Assembly: GCA_050699595.1 (NCBI GenBank)
Contig: JBOHFI010000004.1
Coordinates: 74,106 to 138,105 of the forward strand
From: GCA-003244245 sp050699595
GTDB lineage: Bacteria > Actinomycetota > Actinomycetes > Mycobacteriales > Pseudonocardiaceae
DNA length: 64,000 bases
Direction of reading: 5' to 3'
Positions 35,027-43,657 of this stretch are shown here, piece after piece; within the stretch, counting starts at the first letter, position 1; each line of letters begins with the position of its first letter. The notes beneath the pieces are model-generated. The model saw nothing but the letters and a program-made list of their open reading frames with translations, was not told the DNA's origin and ran no database searches. The translations under genes were made by a program, and so were the position numbers.

Positions 35027-36096
35027 CAGCGACCGTGTGCGGGACGAGTGTCGAGCAGGCTGTCCGGCGGGTTCATGATGGTGTGACGTGTTGCTTGGGC
35101 GAGGATGGCCTGTGTCCGGTCTGCTAGGCCGAGGCGGTTCCAGTGGAAGATCACGTGATGCGCGAGGACGTCACGCAGACCTCGTACGAGGGCGCCGTTG
35201 CCCGCCAAGTTCCCCAGGGCTCGGCCCGCCTCGCCGAAGGCAACGGTCCAGGGGGCAGCGAACGCCAACGGTCCGCCTGTTCCGAAAAGTGTGCCGGTGG
35301 GCGCGGTGTCCAGAGTCATCAGCCGGCGGAGGGCTCTGGTCAGATCCTCCAGTCGTTCAGTGGGCGTACCCGGGGGGAGGGGGCGCAGCTGCGCTACGCG
35401 GTGCCAGACGTCGCCCTGTTCGTGCCATTCTTGCCCGGCGGAGCGCAGCAGGGTGCAGCACAGCAGGACCGACAGCTCCCGGCGGCCGACGCTGACCTCG
35501 GCGGCGGGGTCGTGCCGGCGTACGAAGTCGAGGACGCCTCGGCTGTCGGCATGGAACAGGTTGTGCGCGATGTCCGTCGCCTGGGAGCCTCCGAACGCCA
35601 AGGTTTCGGGCTCGTAGATGCTCTGCCGCCACCTGTCGATCAAGCCAGCGCTGCTGAGGTCGTCCAGGACGGCGGTGACGGCGGTCTCCAGACCGGCCAT
35701 GCGGACGCCGGAGCCGGGACGGCAACGGAGCCGCCAGCAGGGATGTTTGCGCAGGAACCACCAGTCCGTGACCGTTGCGGCATCCTGAGCCTGCAGCAGC
35801 GGGCCAAGGTGGTGGGCACCGATCCGCTCTGCGGCATCCCAGTCCGTGAACTGGATGAGGACCTGGTACCAGTCGCGGGCGGCGTGCGCCCGGAGAGCTC
35901 CCTGACCAGCTGCCCGGTACACCGTGACGGCGTCGACGAGATCGGCTGGCGTGATGCCGCTGATGGCTGCGGCTTGGTGGAGCGGGACACCAACCAGAAC
36001 CGCCAGAATGCTCTTTTCCACCTGAGCTGGTGCGTCGTCGATGGGCTGGACCAGGTTGTTCGCGTTGCCGGTCTGCGGGCTGGCGCTGGTGTTCAT
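35026..36096 (-). CDS. Thiopeptide-type bacteriocin biosynthesis protein (SpaB_C-like)
   Basis: 356 residues from ATG 36096. The domain resembles the elimination half of lantibiotic dehydratases: W-Y-Q-V-L-I-Q-F-T-D-W, W-W-F-L-R-K-H-P-C-W-R-L-R-C-R-P-G, and I-Y-E-P-E-T-L-A-F-G-G. Stand-alone copies accompany LanB in several RiPP families and help remove glutamate from Ser/Thr or act on the N-terminus. It lies 58 bases after lanC and overlaps the APH-like gene. The full-length LanB here has its own C-terminal domain, so this is an extra one. Confidence 0.88.
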   Translation of the reverse strand: MNTSASPQTGNANNLVQPIDDAPAQVEKSILAVLVGVPLHQAAAISGITPADLVDAVTVYRAAGQGALRAHAARDWYQVLIQFTDWDAAERIGAHHLGPLLQAQDAATVTDWWFLRKHPCWRLRCRPGSGVRMAGLETAVTAVLDDLSSAGLIDRWRQSIYEPETLAFGGSQATDIAHNLFHADSRGVLDFVRRHDPAAEVSVGRRELSVLLCCTLLRSAGQEWHEQGDVWHRVAQLRPLPPGTPTERLEDLTRALRRLMTLDTAPTGTLFGTGGPLAFAAPWTVAFGEAGRALGNLAGNGALVRGLRDVLAHHVIFHWNRLGLADRTQAILAQATRHTIMNPPDSLLDTRPAHGR

Positions 36097-36154
36097 CGAG
36101 ATTCCCGTTGCTGTGTCGGCGCGGAGACTGTCGTAGCGGGTAGGTGAGGGATGG

Positions 36155-37342
36155 TCAGCCAGCGAGTAGGCAGGCATCCCAGCTCGCGGCTGGGATGCCG
36201 CTCGCTTCGTCGCAGTACAGGGCGAGAGCAGAGCCGGTGGTTCCTTCGAGCAGCCCTTCCTGCTGCGCGCTTTCTTGGGCGAGGAGCAAGGCGCGTAGCC
36301 GTGGGATGTGAGCTGTGAAAGCGCCGTCGGATGCGTCGCGGGCGACACGATGAGTGATGTGCAGCAGGCCGGCTGCGCCATGGCAGAGACTCGGATCGCG
36401 GATCTGGGTAAGTTGGCTGGGATCGGCCAGGCAGTGCAACAGAGAGTCTTCGGCCATGCGCTGCCGGGCGGTGTCGGCGAGGGCAAGTCCGGCGAGCTGT
36501 TGGGCGCGGGCGAGGCCGGGGGTGCCGTAGCACCAGGAAGGCCGTAGCGGTCCAGGCTGGGTCACCGTGTGGGCACGCTGTTCGGCAAGGGTGATCCATG
36601 GGGGCCACCACGGGCCAGTGTCGGTGTCCTGGCGCTGCGTGTCCAGCCACGCACAGATTCGTGTCATCGCCTCGGTGTGGCCGTCCACCGTGGAGCCGTG
36701 CCGCGCGGCCAGGGCCAGCAACGCCAGAGGCCCGGCGATGCCATGGGCCATGCCGAGGTTGCCGTGGCCGCCGGGGAATGCCTTGGCGGTACCGCCTGTA
36801 GGGTCGTGCGCCGTCCACCACCCAGGTAGTTGCGCGTCGTCGCCGGTGAGTGGGACTGTCAGCCGTACCAGGTAGGACAGGACATCGTGCAGGCTTGCGC
36901 TAGTCGGGTCGCGGAGAAGCAGGTAGGCACCGAGACCGGTTATCCCATAAAACAGGTCGAATTCTGCGGTCTGCGGACGTTCGCCACGGTCGATACGCGC
37001 GTGGGCCTGATCGAGGCGTCTCCTGGTCAGAGTTCTGACCTGGGCGTCGAGGGTGTGCAGAGCACTCGCATACCGGCGGGTGCCGGCGGCGGCGGTATGG
37101 AGGACGAACGCGACGGCTGGCGTGCCGAAGAACAACGAGGCGTTGATGGAAGCGATGAGGGGGTGGCGGGTGGCGGCAGTGAGTGCTGCGTGTACGGCCT
37201 GCCAGGTGCCGCTGCCGCTTCGGGCCCGTTCGACGTGCAGCAGAATGTCGCCGATGGCCCCCTTGGCAAGGGACTGGGATCGCAGGGTACGTGCGGTGAC
37301 AACGACAGGGCTGCTAGCTGAAGCGGTGGCCGAGGTGTTCAC
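36155..37342 (-). CDS. Lanthionine cyclase LanC
   Basis: 395 residues. Catalyses addition of Cys thiols to dehydrated Ser/Thr to form thioether rings. Zinc ligands are C271 (W-C-Y-G-T-P-G), C320 and H321 (L-C-H-G-A-A-G), with the conserved H200 in G-N-L-G-M-A-H-G-I-A-G. Its ATG overlaps the lanB stop, so the dehydratase and cyclase are co-translated. Length and motifs indicate a functional enzyme. Confidence 0.95.
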   Translation of the reverse strand: MNTSATASASSPVVVTARTLRSQSLAKGAIGDILLHVERARSGSGTWQAVHAALTAATRHPLIASINASLFFGTPAVAFVLHTAAAGTRRYASALHTLDAQVRTLTRRRLDQAHARIDRGERPQTAEFDLFYGITGLGAYLLLRDPTSASLHDVLSYLVRLTVPLTGDDAQLPGWWTAHDPTGGTAKAFPGGHGNLGMAHGIAGPLALLALAARHGSTVDGHTEAMTRICAWLDTQRQDTDTGPWWPPWITLAEQRAHTVTQPGPLRPSWCYGTPGLARAQQLAGLALADTARQRMAEDSLLHCLADPSQLTQIRDPSLCHGAAGLLHITHRVARDASDGAFTAHIPRLRALLLAQESAQQEGLLEGTTGSALALYCDEASGIPAASWDACLLAG

Positions 37343-40300
37343 TGCGGCTCTCCTCTGTTTCGAGTGGCCCAGGCGAGGGCGGCCGAGCGCGCCAATCGAT
37401 AGCAGACGTGCTCGCAGCTCTCATCGATCCCGACTGTGCGGATGTGGTGCATGTGCAGGAGGGATTTGAGGACGGAGCTCGGGTCGAGTTCGTTGCGGGT
37501 TGCCAGGTGGGCGCGGTAGGAGGCCATCTCCCTGCGGCGGGGCGCCCACGCTGCGGTGATTGCTTCGCCGCCAGGTGTGTGGCGGAGCGCGGCGAAATCG
37601 TCGCACGGATCGGCCAGGCGCATCGCCTCGTCGTGGAGCGGGCGGGCCAGCGGCGGGGTCGGGCCGATGGTGAGATAGTCGATCAGCCAGCGCATCCCGG
37701 TACTGGTGTTGCCGGTGAAGGACGTCGCCAGGTCAATGATGCTCGCTGCGGTGACCGCTTGTAGGTGCGCTCTGCCGCCCGTGCTGTGGGTCATCTGCGC
37801 GATGGCCGCGGCGGAGTCGGCGGCGAACACCGTCTCGGCAGCGTCCTTCGCCGAGCCCGTGCCGAAGCGGCCGGTTTCCGGGTAGTAGGTGTCCCATTGC
37901 ACCTGGCTGATCAATCCGAGCCGCCGAAGGTCGCCCGCCCAGCTGCCGATCCGCTCGGCGGCGTGGGCGAACGCGCTTGGAGAGGGCAGGTGCAGGCGCA
38001 AGCGTAGGTGCGCCTGCGGATCGAGGTAGCGGACGAACCACCACTCGGGCAGGTCATCCCACGCTGACAGCAGGGTAGGTAAGTAGGTGGTGAGGAGACT
38101 GGCCTGCCGGTCCGGGTGCCCGTAGAGCTTCACGAATGCCCACGGTGACGCGCCTGGCAGATGGCCGTGGTCCCGGTCGAGAGCAGCCGGCCTGCCCGAG
38201 CGTCTGGGTGTGCGCAGCCGTACGGGCAGGTGGGTGGAGACGAGTGCCAGGGTGATTTCGTGGACTCGCCCATCGAACCATCCGTACGCCGCCGCTTCAG
38301 GTGCCTCACGCAGGGTGATGTGCCCGGTTCGGTTCAGCTCCACACGCATCAGTTGCAGATGGGCAGACTCGGTCAAGTCCAGACGCAAACGCCGGTCGGC
38401 GTCCCCAATAACGACAGTGTCGGGCACGCCGAGCCGCTGCCGCCAAGCCAGGAAGCTCTGCCTCCACAGGTTCCATGAGCTGTTCGGCTCGGCCAGGTCG
38501 GTGACCTCGATTCTCCAGCTGGCCGGGGCCAGCACTGTCCGGCCGTAACGGATGCGGGGCAGGACCGGCAGCCGGCGGGCGGCGCCCCAGGGGAATGGGC
38601 CGAGGGTGGCGGTGCGGGCACGGGGGATCTCGCAGAGGAATCGGGCGAGAGGTTGGGTGAAGTTCTCTGCTTCTACGGCGGTCATCGCGGTGGGTTCGAC
38701 GGTGCGTCCCGTCGAGATCGACACCAGGTACAGGCGTTGGGCGTCCGCGCTGACGGCCAGGTCATCCACCGAAAGGGAGCCCTCGGAGCGGTGTTCGGCC
38801 AGGGAGATGATGGTGGGCCAGATTGCCGGGGCTCGGCTGACGTTCTCGGTTCGTGTTAGCAGCGGAGGGCTGGAGACCTGCGCGTGCAGTGCTCCGACAT
38901 CCAGCGTAGGCAGGGTCGCGTATGCGTTGGTCAGGCGCACTCGGTCGGGTAAGTCGAGCAGATCCAGGAACCGTCCCGCGGTGGCCCCGGCCGCTGCGGC
39001 CAGTCCGGCGACGACAAGGGTGAACTCACCATGTCGCAACGCCTCCCGCGTCGGTGCCTGCAGATGGAAGCACAGGTCTATATGGGCAGGCCCATGGACG
39101 TCGTCCTGGATCGTCAGGTCGGCCAGAAGCTGGTCGGAGAGGACGATCTCGCGGGCGCGCTCCATCGCGGCCCGCTGCGCCAGCGCGAGGATGCGCTCGT
39201 CGCGGGCGGTCAGGTTCCGTGTCGGCCGCTCATAGAGCGACCTGCGGTATCCGGCGGGAAACCCCAAACCGATGTCGGGGTCGGTCAGATCGCGGAGGGG
39301 AACCAGCGCGCCGGGCCCGTAGCGCTCCAGGAACCGTGAGTGGTAGTCCAGCCACGTCGGTGATCCGGACGGAAACGGCGTCAAGCGGGTCAGCGCCGTC
39401 GCGGCTTTCTCCGCCTCGCGTGCTACCTCCTGCGGCAGGACCAGCGAACAATCGAGCCGCAGATCCACGGTCACCGGCTGTTCCACAATGCTGGAGAGGG
39501 CTGTCATTCGGTCGCGGGCCGATTCCCGCAGACTCCTCCGGACACTGGCTGCGGCATCGGCGTGCCAGGTCAGCGTCGCGTGGATCTCACGGAGGGCGCG
39601 TACCGTGACCGTCACTGCGGCGATGCTGTCGGCGTCTGCGGCGGTCAGCTGGCTGTTGAGGTGGCCCAACCCGTCGGTGACTGTCATCGGGGAACGCAGG
39701 CCGGTGAGCAGGACACGGCGGAACACCAGCTCGGCGAGCAGCCCGTCGACCACTTGCGCGGGTGCGTCGGGATAGTGAGTGGCGAGCTTTCCGGCGAGGT
39801 CGCCGACCGAGATTGGTGAGGATGCCGCGGCCACGACGGTCTTCACCGCATGGGTGTGGCGCACACTCACCTCCATCGGGGCGCTCTGTGCGCCGTGCGG
39901 AAGCTGCTGACAGGGCACCACTAACCTGTCGCCCCGCACGATGCAGGTCGGGTCCACGATGACCGGCAGGCGCCGCAGCAGTTCGGGGCACGACTCCAGC
40001 TGCGAGATCACATCCGCCAGCCACGCGGCGTCCGCGCGCGCTACGGGGTGGTGCTCCTGCCCCCACCGCACCATCACGCTGGGCCCGATGCGGGCCACGG
40101 CTATCCCGGCGAAAAGTCCGAACGGTGTCGCCCGGTGCCGCAGGCGCAGCAGGTAGCGGGCTAGTGAATGCGCAGCCCGCTGTTCCCGCCGAGCCTGCCC
40201 AGCGTGCCCGGCGCTCAGCGCACGGATGCAGCGGGCGAGGCCTGGGCTGGCCACCTCGACGGCTTCCGCCACCGCCCGTTGCGCCCACACCTGCGTCATC

Positions 40301-40488
40301 CAGTGCCGCCACTGCTGTGCATCCGCCTGGATGTCACCGGATACGTCCGGCCAGGGCGCAACCACGAGGTCGTTCGGGTGCGCAACACCCCGAACCAGGG
40401 CCGCGCCGATGGACCGGTACACCCCGCAACGGCTCCCTTCGCCATACGCCGGGGACCGGTGCCAGGCCACGACAAGGGGCTCCGGCAC
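37339..40488 (-). CDS. Full-length lantibiotic dehydratase LanB
   Basis: 1049 residues, the normal size for class I LanB with both halves. The N-terminal domain (about 1-690) transfers glutamate from glutamyl-tRNA to Ser/Thr (R-H-R-A-T-P-F-G-L-F-A-G, P-T-C-I-V-R-G-D-R-L). The C-terminal domain (about 770-1040) eliminates it (W-A-F-V-K-L-Y-G-H-P-D-R-Q, W-W-F-V-R-Y-L-D-P-Q-A-H-L-R-L-R, T-Y-Y-P-E-T-G-R-F-G). It starts 12 bases after the precursor stop on the same strand, so expression should be strongly coupled to the substrate. Confidence 0.95.
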   Translation of the reverse strand: MPEPLVVAWHRSPAYGEGSRCGVYRSIGAALVRGVAHPNDLVVAPWPDVSGDIQADAQQWRHWMTQVWAQRAVAEAVEVASPGLARCIRALSAGHAGQARREQRAAHSLARYLLRLRHRATPFGLFAGIAVARIGPSVMVRWGQEHHPVARADAAWLADVISQLESCPELLRRLPVIVDPTCIVRGDRLVVPCQQLPHGAQSAPMEVSVRHTHAVKTVVAAASSPISVGDLAGKLATHYPDAPAQVVDGLLAELVFRRVLLTGLRSPMTVTDGLGHLNSQLTAADADSIAAVTVTVRALREIHATLTWHADAAASVRRSLRESARDRMTALSSIVEQPVTVDLRLDCSLVLPQEVAREAEKAATALTRLTPFPSGSPTWLDYHSRFLERYGPGALVPLRDLTDPDIGLGFPAGYRRSLYERPTRNLTARDERILALAQRAAMERAREIVLSDQLLADLTIQDDVHGPAHIDLCFHLQAPTREALRHGEFTLVVAGLAAAAGATAGRFLDLLDLPDRVRLTNAYATLPTLDVGALHAQVSSPPLLTRTENVSRAPAIWPTIISLAEHRSEGSLSVDDLAVSADAQRLYLVSISTGRTVEPTAMTAVEAENFTQPLARFLCEIPRARTATLGPFPWGAARRLPVLPRIRYGRTVLAPASWRIEVTDLAEPNSSWNLWRQSFLAWRQRLGVPDTVVIGDADRRLRLDLTESAHLQLMRVELNRTGHITLREAPEAAAYGWFDGRVHEITLALVSTHLPVRLRTPRRSGRPAALDRDHGHLPGASPWAFVKLYGHPDRQASLLTTYLPTLLSAWDDLPEWWFVRYLDPQAHLRLRLHLPSPSAFAHAAERIGSWAGDLRRLGLISQVQWDTYYPETGRFGTGSAKDAAETVFAADSAAAIAQMTHSTGGRAHLQAVTAASIIDLATSFTGNTSTGMRWLIDYLTIGPTPPLARPLHDEAMRLADPCDDFAALRHTPGGEAITAAWAPRRREMASYRAHLATRNELDPSSVLKSLLHMHHIRTVGIDESCEHVCYRLARSAALAWATRNRGEPQ

Positions 40489-40500
40489 CAGACCGCTGGG

Positions 40501-40662
40501 TCAGTCACCGATGATGCAGGTGACGCAGGCGCTCTGGCTCGTACTTCCGCAGTTGTCGCTCGTGGAGTCCATTAGCTCCCCGATGACCTGGCCGTTCTCG
40601 GCGAAGGTGATGTCCAGGTCGAAGTCCGCCTCGGCCGTCTCGCTGCGTCCGGCAACCTCCAT
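40501..40662 (-). CDS. FxLD-family lanthipeptide precursor
   Basis: 53 residues. The leader carries the FxLD recognition motif F14-D-L-D17 followed by I-T-F-A-E-N-G-Q-V. The C-terminal core reads D32-S-T-S-D-N-C38-G-S-T-S-Q-S-A-C46-V-T-C49-I-I-G-D53: three Cys and eight Ser/Thr, allowing up to three (methyl)lanthionine rings. Asp32 and Asp36 are candidate targets for the PCMT-like enzyme encoded directly upstream. It sits between the methyltransferase and lanB genes, the usual place for this class. No protease cleavage site or transporter is obvious nearby. Confidence 0.92.
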   Translation of the reverse strand: MEVAGRSETAEADFDLDITFAENGQVIGELMDSTSDNCGSTSQSACVTCIIGD

Positions 40663-40708
40663 GTCAGTCCTCCGATCGGCGATGGGGTGCTTTCCGTCTT
40701 AGCCCCGG

Positions 40709-41944
40709 TTATGGCTCGTGATGGGTCCAGGAGATCGTGATGCGGTGGCGCCTCTTGTCGACCACAAACCCCGCAGGGAGCTGGTTGTCGGGGGTGCCAG
40801 CCGGGTACGCCCTGAGCATCGCGCGGTTGCCGCGATGATCGCTGCCCCAGGTGTGGATCTCCGCCGCCAGCCGGTCTGCGGCCTTGCGGCCTCGCGGGCC
40901 GTGGCCGTACGCCCCGAATTCGAACAACGTTCGCTCCGGGCTGGTCGGTCGTATCGTGAGGTAGGCGAAGGAGTCGCCGTCGAGGAGCGTGGAGATGCCC
41001 AGCGGCGACCAGGAGGCGACCAGACCTCGGTCGCGTGCTTGCTTGGTGGTCGCCAGCAGCGCGTAGTCGGGCAGGGCGGTCGCCAGCCACAGATCAAGGT
41101 CGTCGTAGGGCATGCCTGGGCCCATGGTCATACCCGACCATGCCTGCGTGGACGGCTGAGAGAATGCTTCCCGCAGCAGGTCGGCGTCCACCTGCTGCCC
41201 GTCATCCAGGCGAAGGCCCACCTGTTCGCCCGCACCGTCATGCAGCACCACCAGCCGCTCCCGGTTCTCGCCCGCGCCTTGCATGGGCACAAACCCGCAC
41301 AGCTCATATTCCTGGCCGGCCAGATGCCCGTCCTCGCGCTGGAACGCAATCGAACGGGTCAGGCCGCGGATTCGCAGCGGGACGACCAGCCGGCCGTCCT
41401 CGACGAGTTGGTCCACCCAGGTGGGAGCGATATCGGCCGCGTCGGCCGTGACCACGATCCGGTCGTAGGGTGCGTGGTCGGGCTCGCCGCCTTCGCCATC
41501 CGCAAGGAGGACGTTCACCCGCCCGTACCCGGCCGCCCGCAGTAAGTGGAGGGCCCGATCGACCACATCCGGGTCGATGTCGATGGTCGTGACTTCGCCG
41601 TCCTCGCCGACCAGCTCGGCGATCAGCGCCGCGTTGTAGCCTCCGGAACCGATCTCCAGCACCCGCATCCCCGGGCGGATATCAGCCTGCTCCAGCATGA
41701 ACGCCTGAATGCGGGCGGCGCTGACCGCAGTCAACGCGACACCGTGATCGTCGCGCTTGGTGACTTCCGCACGCTCGGCCTGGTACGCCTGCTCCAGCGT
41801 CACCTCTGGCACGAACAGGTGCCGCGGCACCGTGCGGACGGCTGTCGCGACCGTCTCAGTACGGACGGCGCCCAGGTCACGAAGCTCGTTGATCAGTCCG
41901 TCACGCAGCCGCTCGGCATGGGCCGAATCGGCAATATCGATCAC
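40709..41944 (-). CDS. PCMT-like O-methyltransferase of FxLD lanthipeptide systems
   Basis: 411 residues. The first 220 resemble protein-L-isoaspartate O-methyltransferase: V-P-R-H-L-F-V-P, SAM motif I V-L-E-I-G-S-G-G-Y-N-A-A-L (95-107), and Y-D-R-I-V-V-T-A-D-A. A C-terminal extension typical of RiPP methyltransferases contains R-G-L-V-A-S-W-S-P-L-G. Homologues methylate an Asp side chain in the modified peptide, which then closes to a succinimide and can open to isoaspartate. It is the first gene of the operon, 46 bases before the precursor. Confidence 0.92.
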   Translation of the reverse strand: MIDIADSAHAERLRDGLINELRDLGAVRTETVATAVRTVPRHLFVPEVTLEQAYQAERAEVTKRDDHGVALTAVSAARIQAFMLEQADIRPGMRVLEIGSGGYNAALIAELVGEDGEVTTIDIDPDVVDRALHLLRAAGYGRVNVLLADGEGGEPDHAPYDRIVVTADAADIAPTWVDQLVEDGRLVVPLRIRGLTRSIAFQREDGHLAGQEYELCGFVPMQGAGENRERLVVLHDGAGEQVGLRLDDGQQVDADLLREAFSQPSTQAWSGMTMGPGMPYDDLDLWLATALPDYALLATTKQARDRGLVASWSPLGISTLLDGDSFAYLTIRPTSPERTLFEFGAYGHGPRGRKAADRLAAEIHTWGSDHRGNRAMLRAYPAGTPDNQLPAGFVVDKRRHRITISWTHHEP

Positions 41945-42252
41945 TAGGTGTTCCCCTCTCGCGCTGCGCTACCTGATCTTCACTGGGTTTTCGCGGTCGA
42001 GCGCCAACGCGGCAGTGCACGCTGATGCTATCCAGTCTGCCGACGGAACGCACCTAACCCGCTCCCCTCCGTGGCCTGGACGAGGATTCCCCCGCGCGCC
42101 CGCCGGACCGATCTACGCTTCGTCAACGACACCGTGCTGAACCGCCGGGCTGGAGGGGCCGATCGCCTCCGTTCGGCCACCGACTCCTGCGCCCAGACCC
42201 GCCGCAACCACTCGCACCTCGGGTGGGAACCCGTCGCGGTAAGGTGCGCGCC
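41945..42252. promoter_or_regulatory. Divergent control region of the lanthipeptide operon
   Basis: About 300 bases between two oppositely oriented methyltransferase genes, the right one broken. It must hold the operon promoter for the lanthipeptide genes, but I see no confident -10/-35 pair. The GTCCCACTTC repeats found before the two TPR regulators are absent here. Confidence 0.35.
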
Positions 42253-42850
42253 GTGGGCGTCGCTACGGACGACGCAGCCGCGACAGCAGACCGCCTGCGC
42301 GCGGTGCTGGTCGACGGTTTGCGTGATCAACAGCTGGTCCGCGCTGGGCGGGTAGAGGCCGCCCAGCGTGCCGTGCCGCGGCACTTGTTCGTGCCCGAGG
42401 TCCCGGTCGAGACGGCGTATGCCAATGAGCCGATCTACACGAAGCAGGACGGTGAGGGCGTGGCCGTCAGTGCAGCCTCGCAGCCGTCGATCGTGGCGAT
42501 GATGCTGGCCAGTTGGATGTGGAGCCCGGTCACCGGGTACTGGAAATCGGCGCTGGTACGGGTTACAATGCGGCCCTGCTTGCCCACCTGGTCGGCGAGA
42601 CCGGCCAGGTGACGACGGTCGACCTGGACGCGGACCTCGGCAACGGCGCCCGCCGGGGTCTGGCGGCTGCGGGCTATGGGCACGTGCGCGTGATCTGTGG
42701 TGATGGCGAATTCGGCTATGCGGACCATGCGCCGTACGATCGGCTGATCGTGACCGCAGGTGCCCCGGACCTGCCGCCCGCGTGGTTGGATCAGCTCACT
42801 GCGGAGGGACGGCTCGTGGTCCCGCTCCGGGTGCGCGGCCAGCAGCGGCT
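42253..42850 (+). pseudogene. Frameshifted and truncated FxLD-type methyltransferase
   Basis: Starts at GTG 42253 (A-A-A-T-A-D-R-L-R-A-V-L-V-D-G-L) and contains A-V-P-R-H-L-F-V-P-E-V-P and A-V-S-A-A-S-Q-P-S-I. One base is missing near 42510 (gccagttgg where gcccagttgg restores the frame). After it the frame gives D-V-E-P-G-H-R-V-L-E-I-G-A-G-T-G-Y-N-A-A-L-L and Y-D-R-L-I-V-T-A-G-A-P. Similarity stops near 42845, at R-L-V-V-P-L-R-V-R-G-Q-Q, where unrelated coding sequence begins. About half the gene is missing. Confidence 0.85.
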
Positions 42851-43537
42851 GACAACACGCCGGGCACCACACGGACTGTTTTGCTCGCCGATGGTACCCG
42901 GGCATTGGCGAGAACGGGCCGATGGGATGAAGCATTCATGCACGCCGGGCGGTATAAGGGTATCGGCGATCGGCTGCTGGACGGACGTCAGGTCGCGATT
43001 CTCGCGCGCTGCACGGCGGGCGACTGTGATGGCGCCATCGACATGCTGGCGGGCAGCTCGACGCCTTCACAGTGGGAAAAAGCCGTCGCGGCCTGCTTAA
43101 CAGTGCTCTGCCTCAGGATGGGGGACCAGCCGGTTGGCTCATACGTCGACGCGATGGTGAGCGAATACCTCAAAATTGGACCGACACAGGGGCGCCTTGT
43201 GTTCCGCATCCGCCTCGGGCTGTGCGTTGTCGACCTCGCCGCCGACGCACGTGGGGTAGGCGTGTCACAGGTCGTCGCCAGAGTCATCCGCGAGGCGTTG
43301 GCAGCTGCGGATGCCTATGCCGCTGAGGACGTGCTGTCACATGAGACGTGCCATTCACGTATGACCGAGGCCGATGAAGGGGCGTTGGCTGAAGTCGTGG
43401 CGTTGGCCGGACTCAGACGTGGGACAATGCCGGCTGAGTTTCTGGATGATCTCATGGTGTCGGTCAGGACGAGCGAAACGTGGCTGGCGCAGGTGTTGGC
43501 TCATGATTCTCACCGCCATGGTGGAGGGCCTGAATGA
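42851..43537 (+). pseudogene. C-terminal fragment of an uncharacterised helical-repeat protein
   Basis: The open frame reads T-V-L-L-A-D-G-T-R-A-L-A-R-T-G-R-W-D-E-A, L-L-D-G-R-Q-V-A-I-L-A-R, A-V-A-A-C-L-T-V-L-C-L-R and so on to a stop at 43535-43537. It looks like the C-terminal half of a helical-repeat protein family seen in actinobacteria. There is no own start; it is fused out of context to the broken methyltransferase. Around 229 codons remain clean, so the truncation may be recent. Function unknown. Confidence 0.6.
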
Positions 43538-43611
43538 CGCCTACGCGAGGTTGCCGCATCGGGTTCCGCTAGTGACCGCCGGGGTGGCAATGGTTCCGGT
43601 TGGGGGCCGGG

Positions 43612-43632
43612 GTCCCACTTCTGTCCCACTTC
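43612..43632 (+). promoter_or_regulatory. Tandem GTCCCACTTC repeats upstream of regulator copy 2
   Basis: Two decamers GTCCCACTTC (43612-43621 and 43623-43632) with the same 11-bp period as at 32470-32490. They lie 26 bases before the ATG, within a roughly 100-base segment nearly identical between the two regulator loci. Confidence 0.5.
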
Positions 43633-43657
43633 AGGTAGTGGCTTTGCAGGGTGTCTC

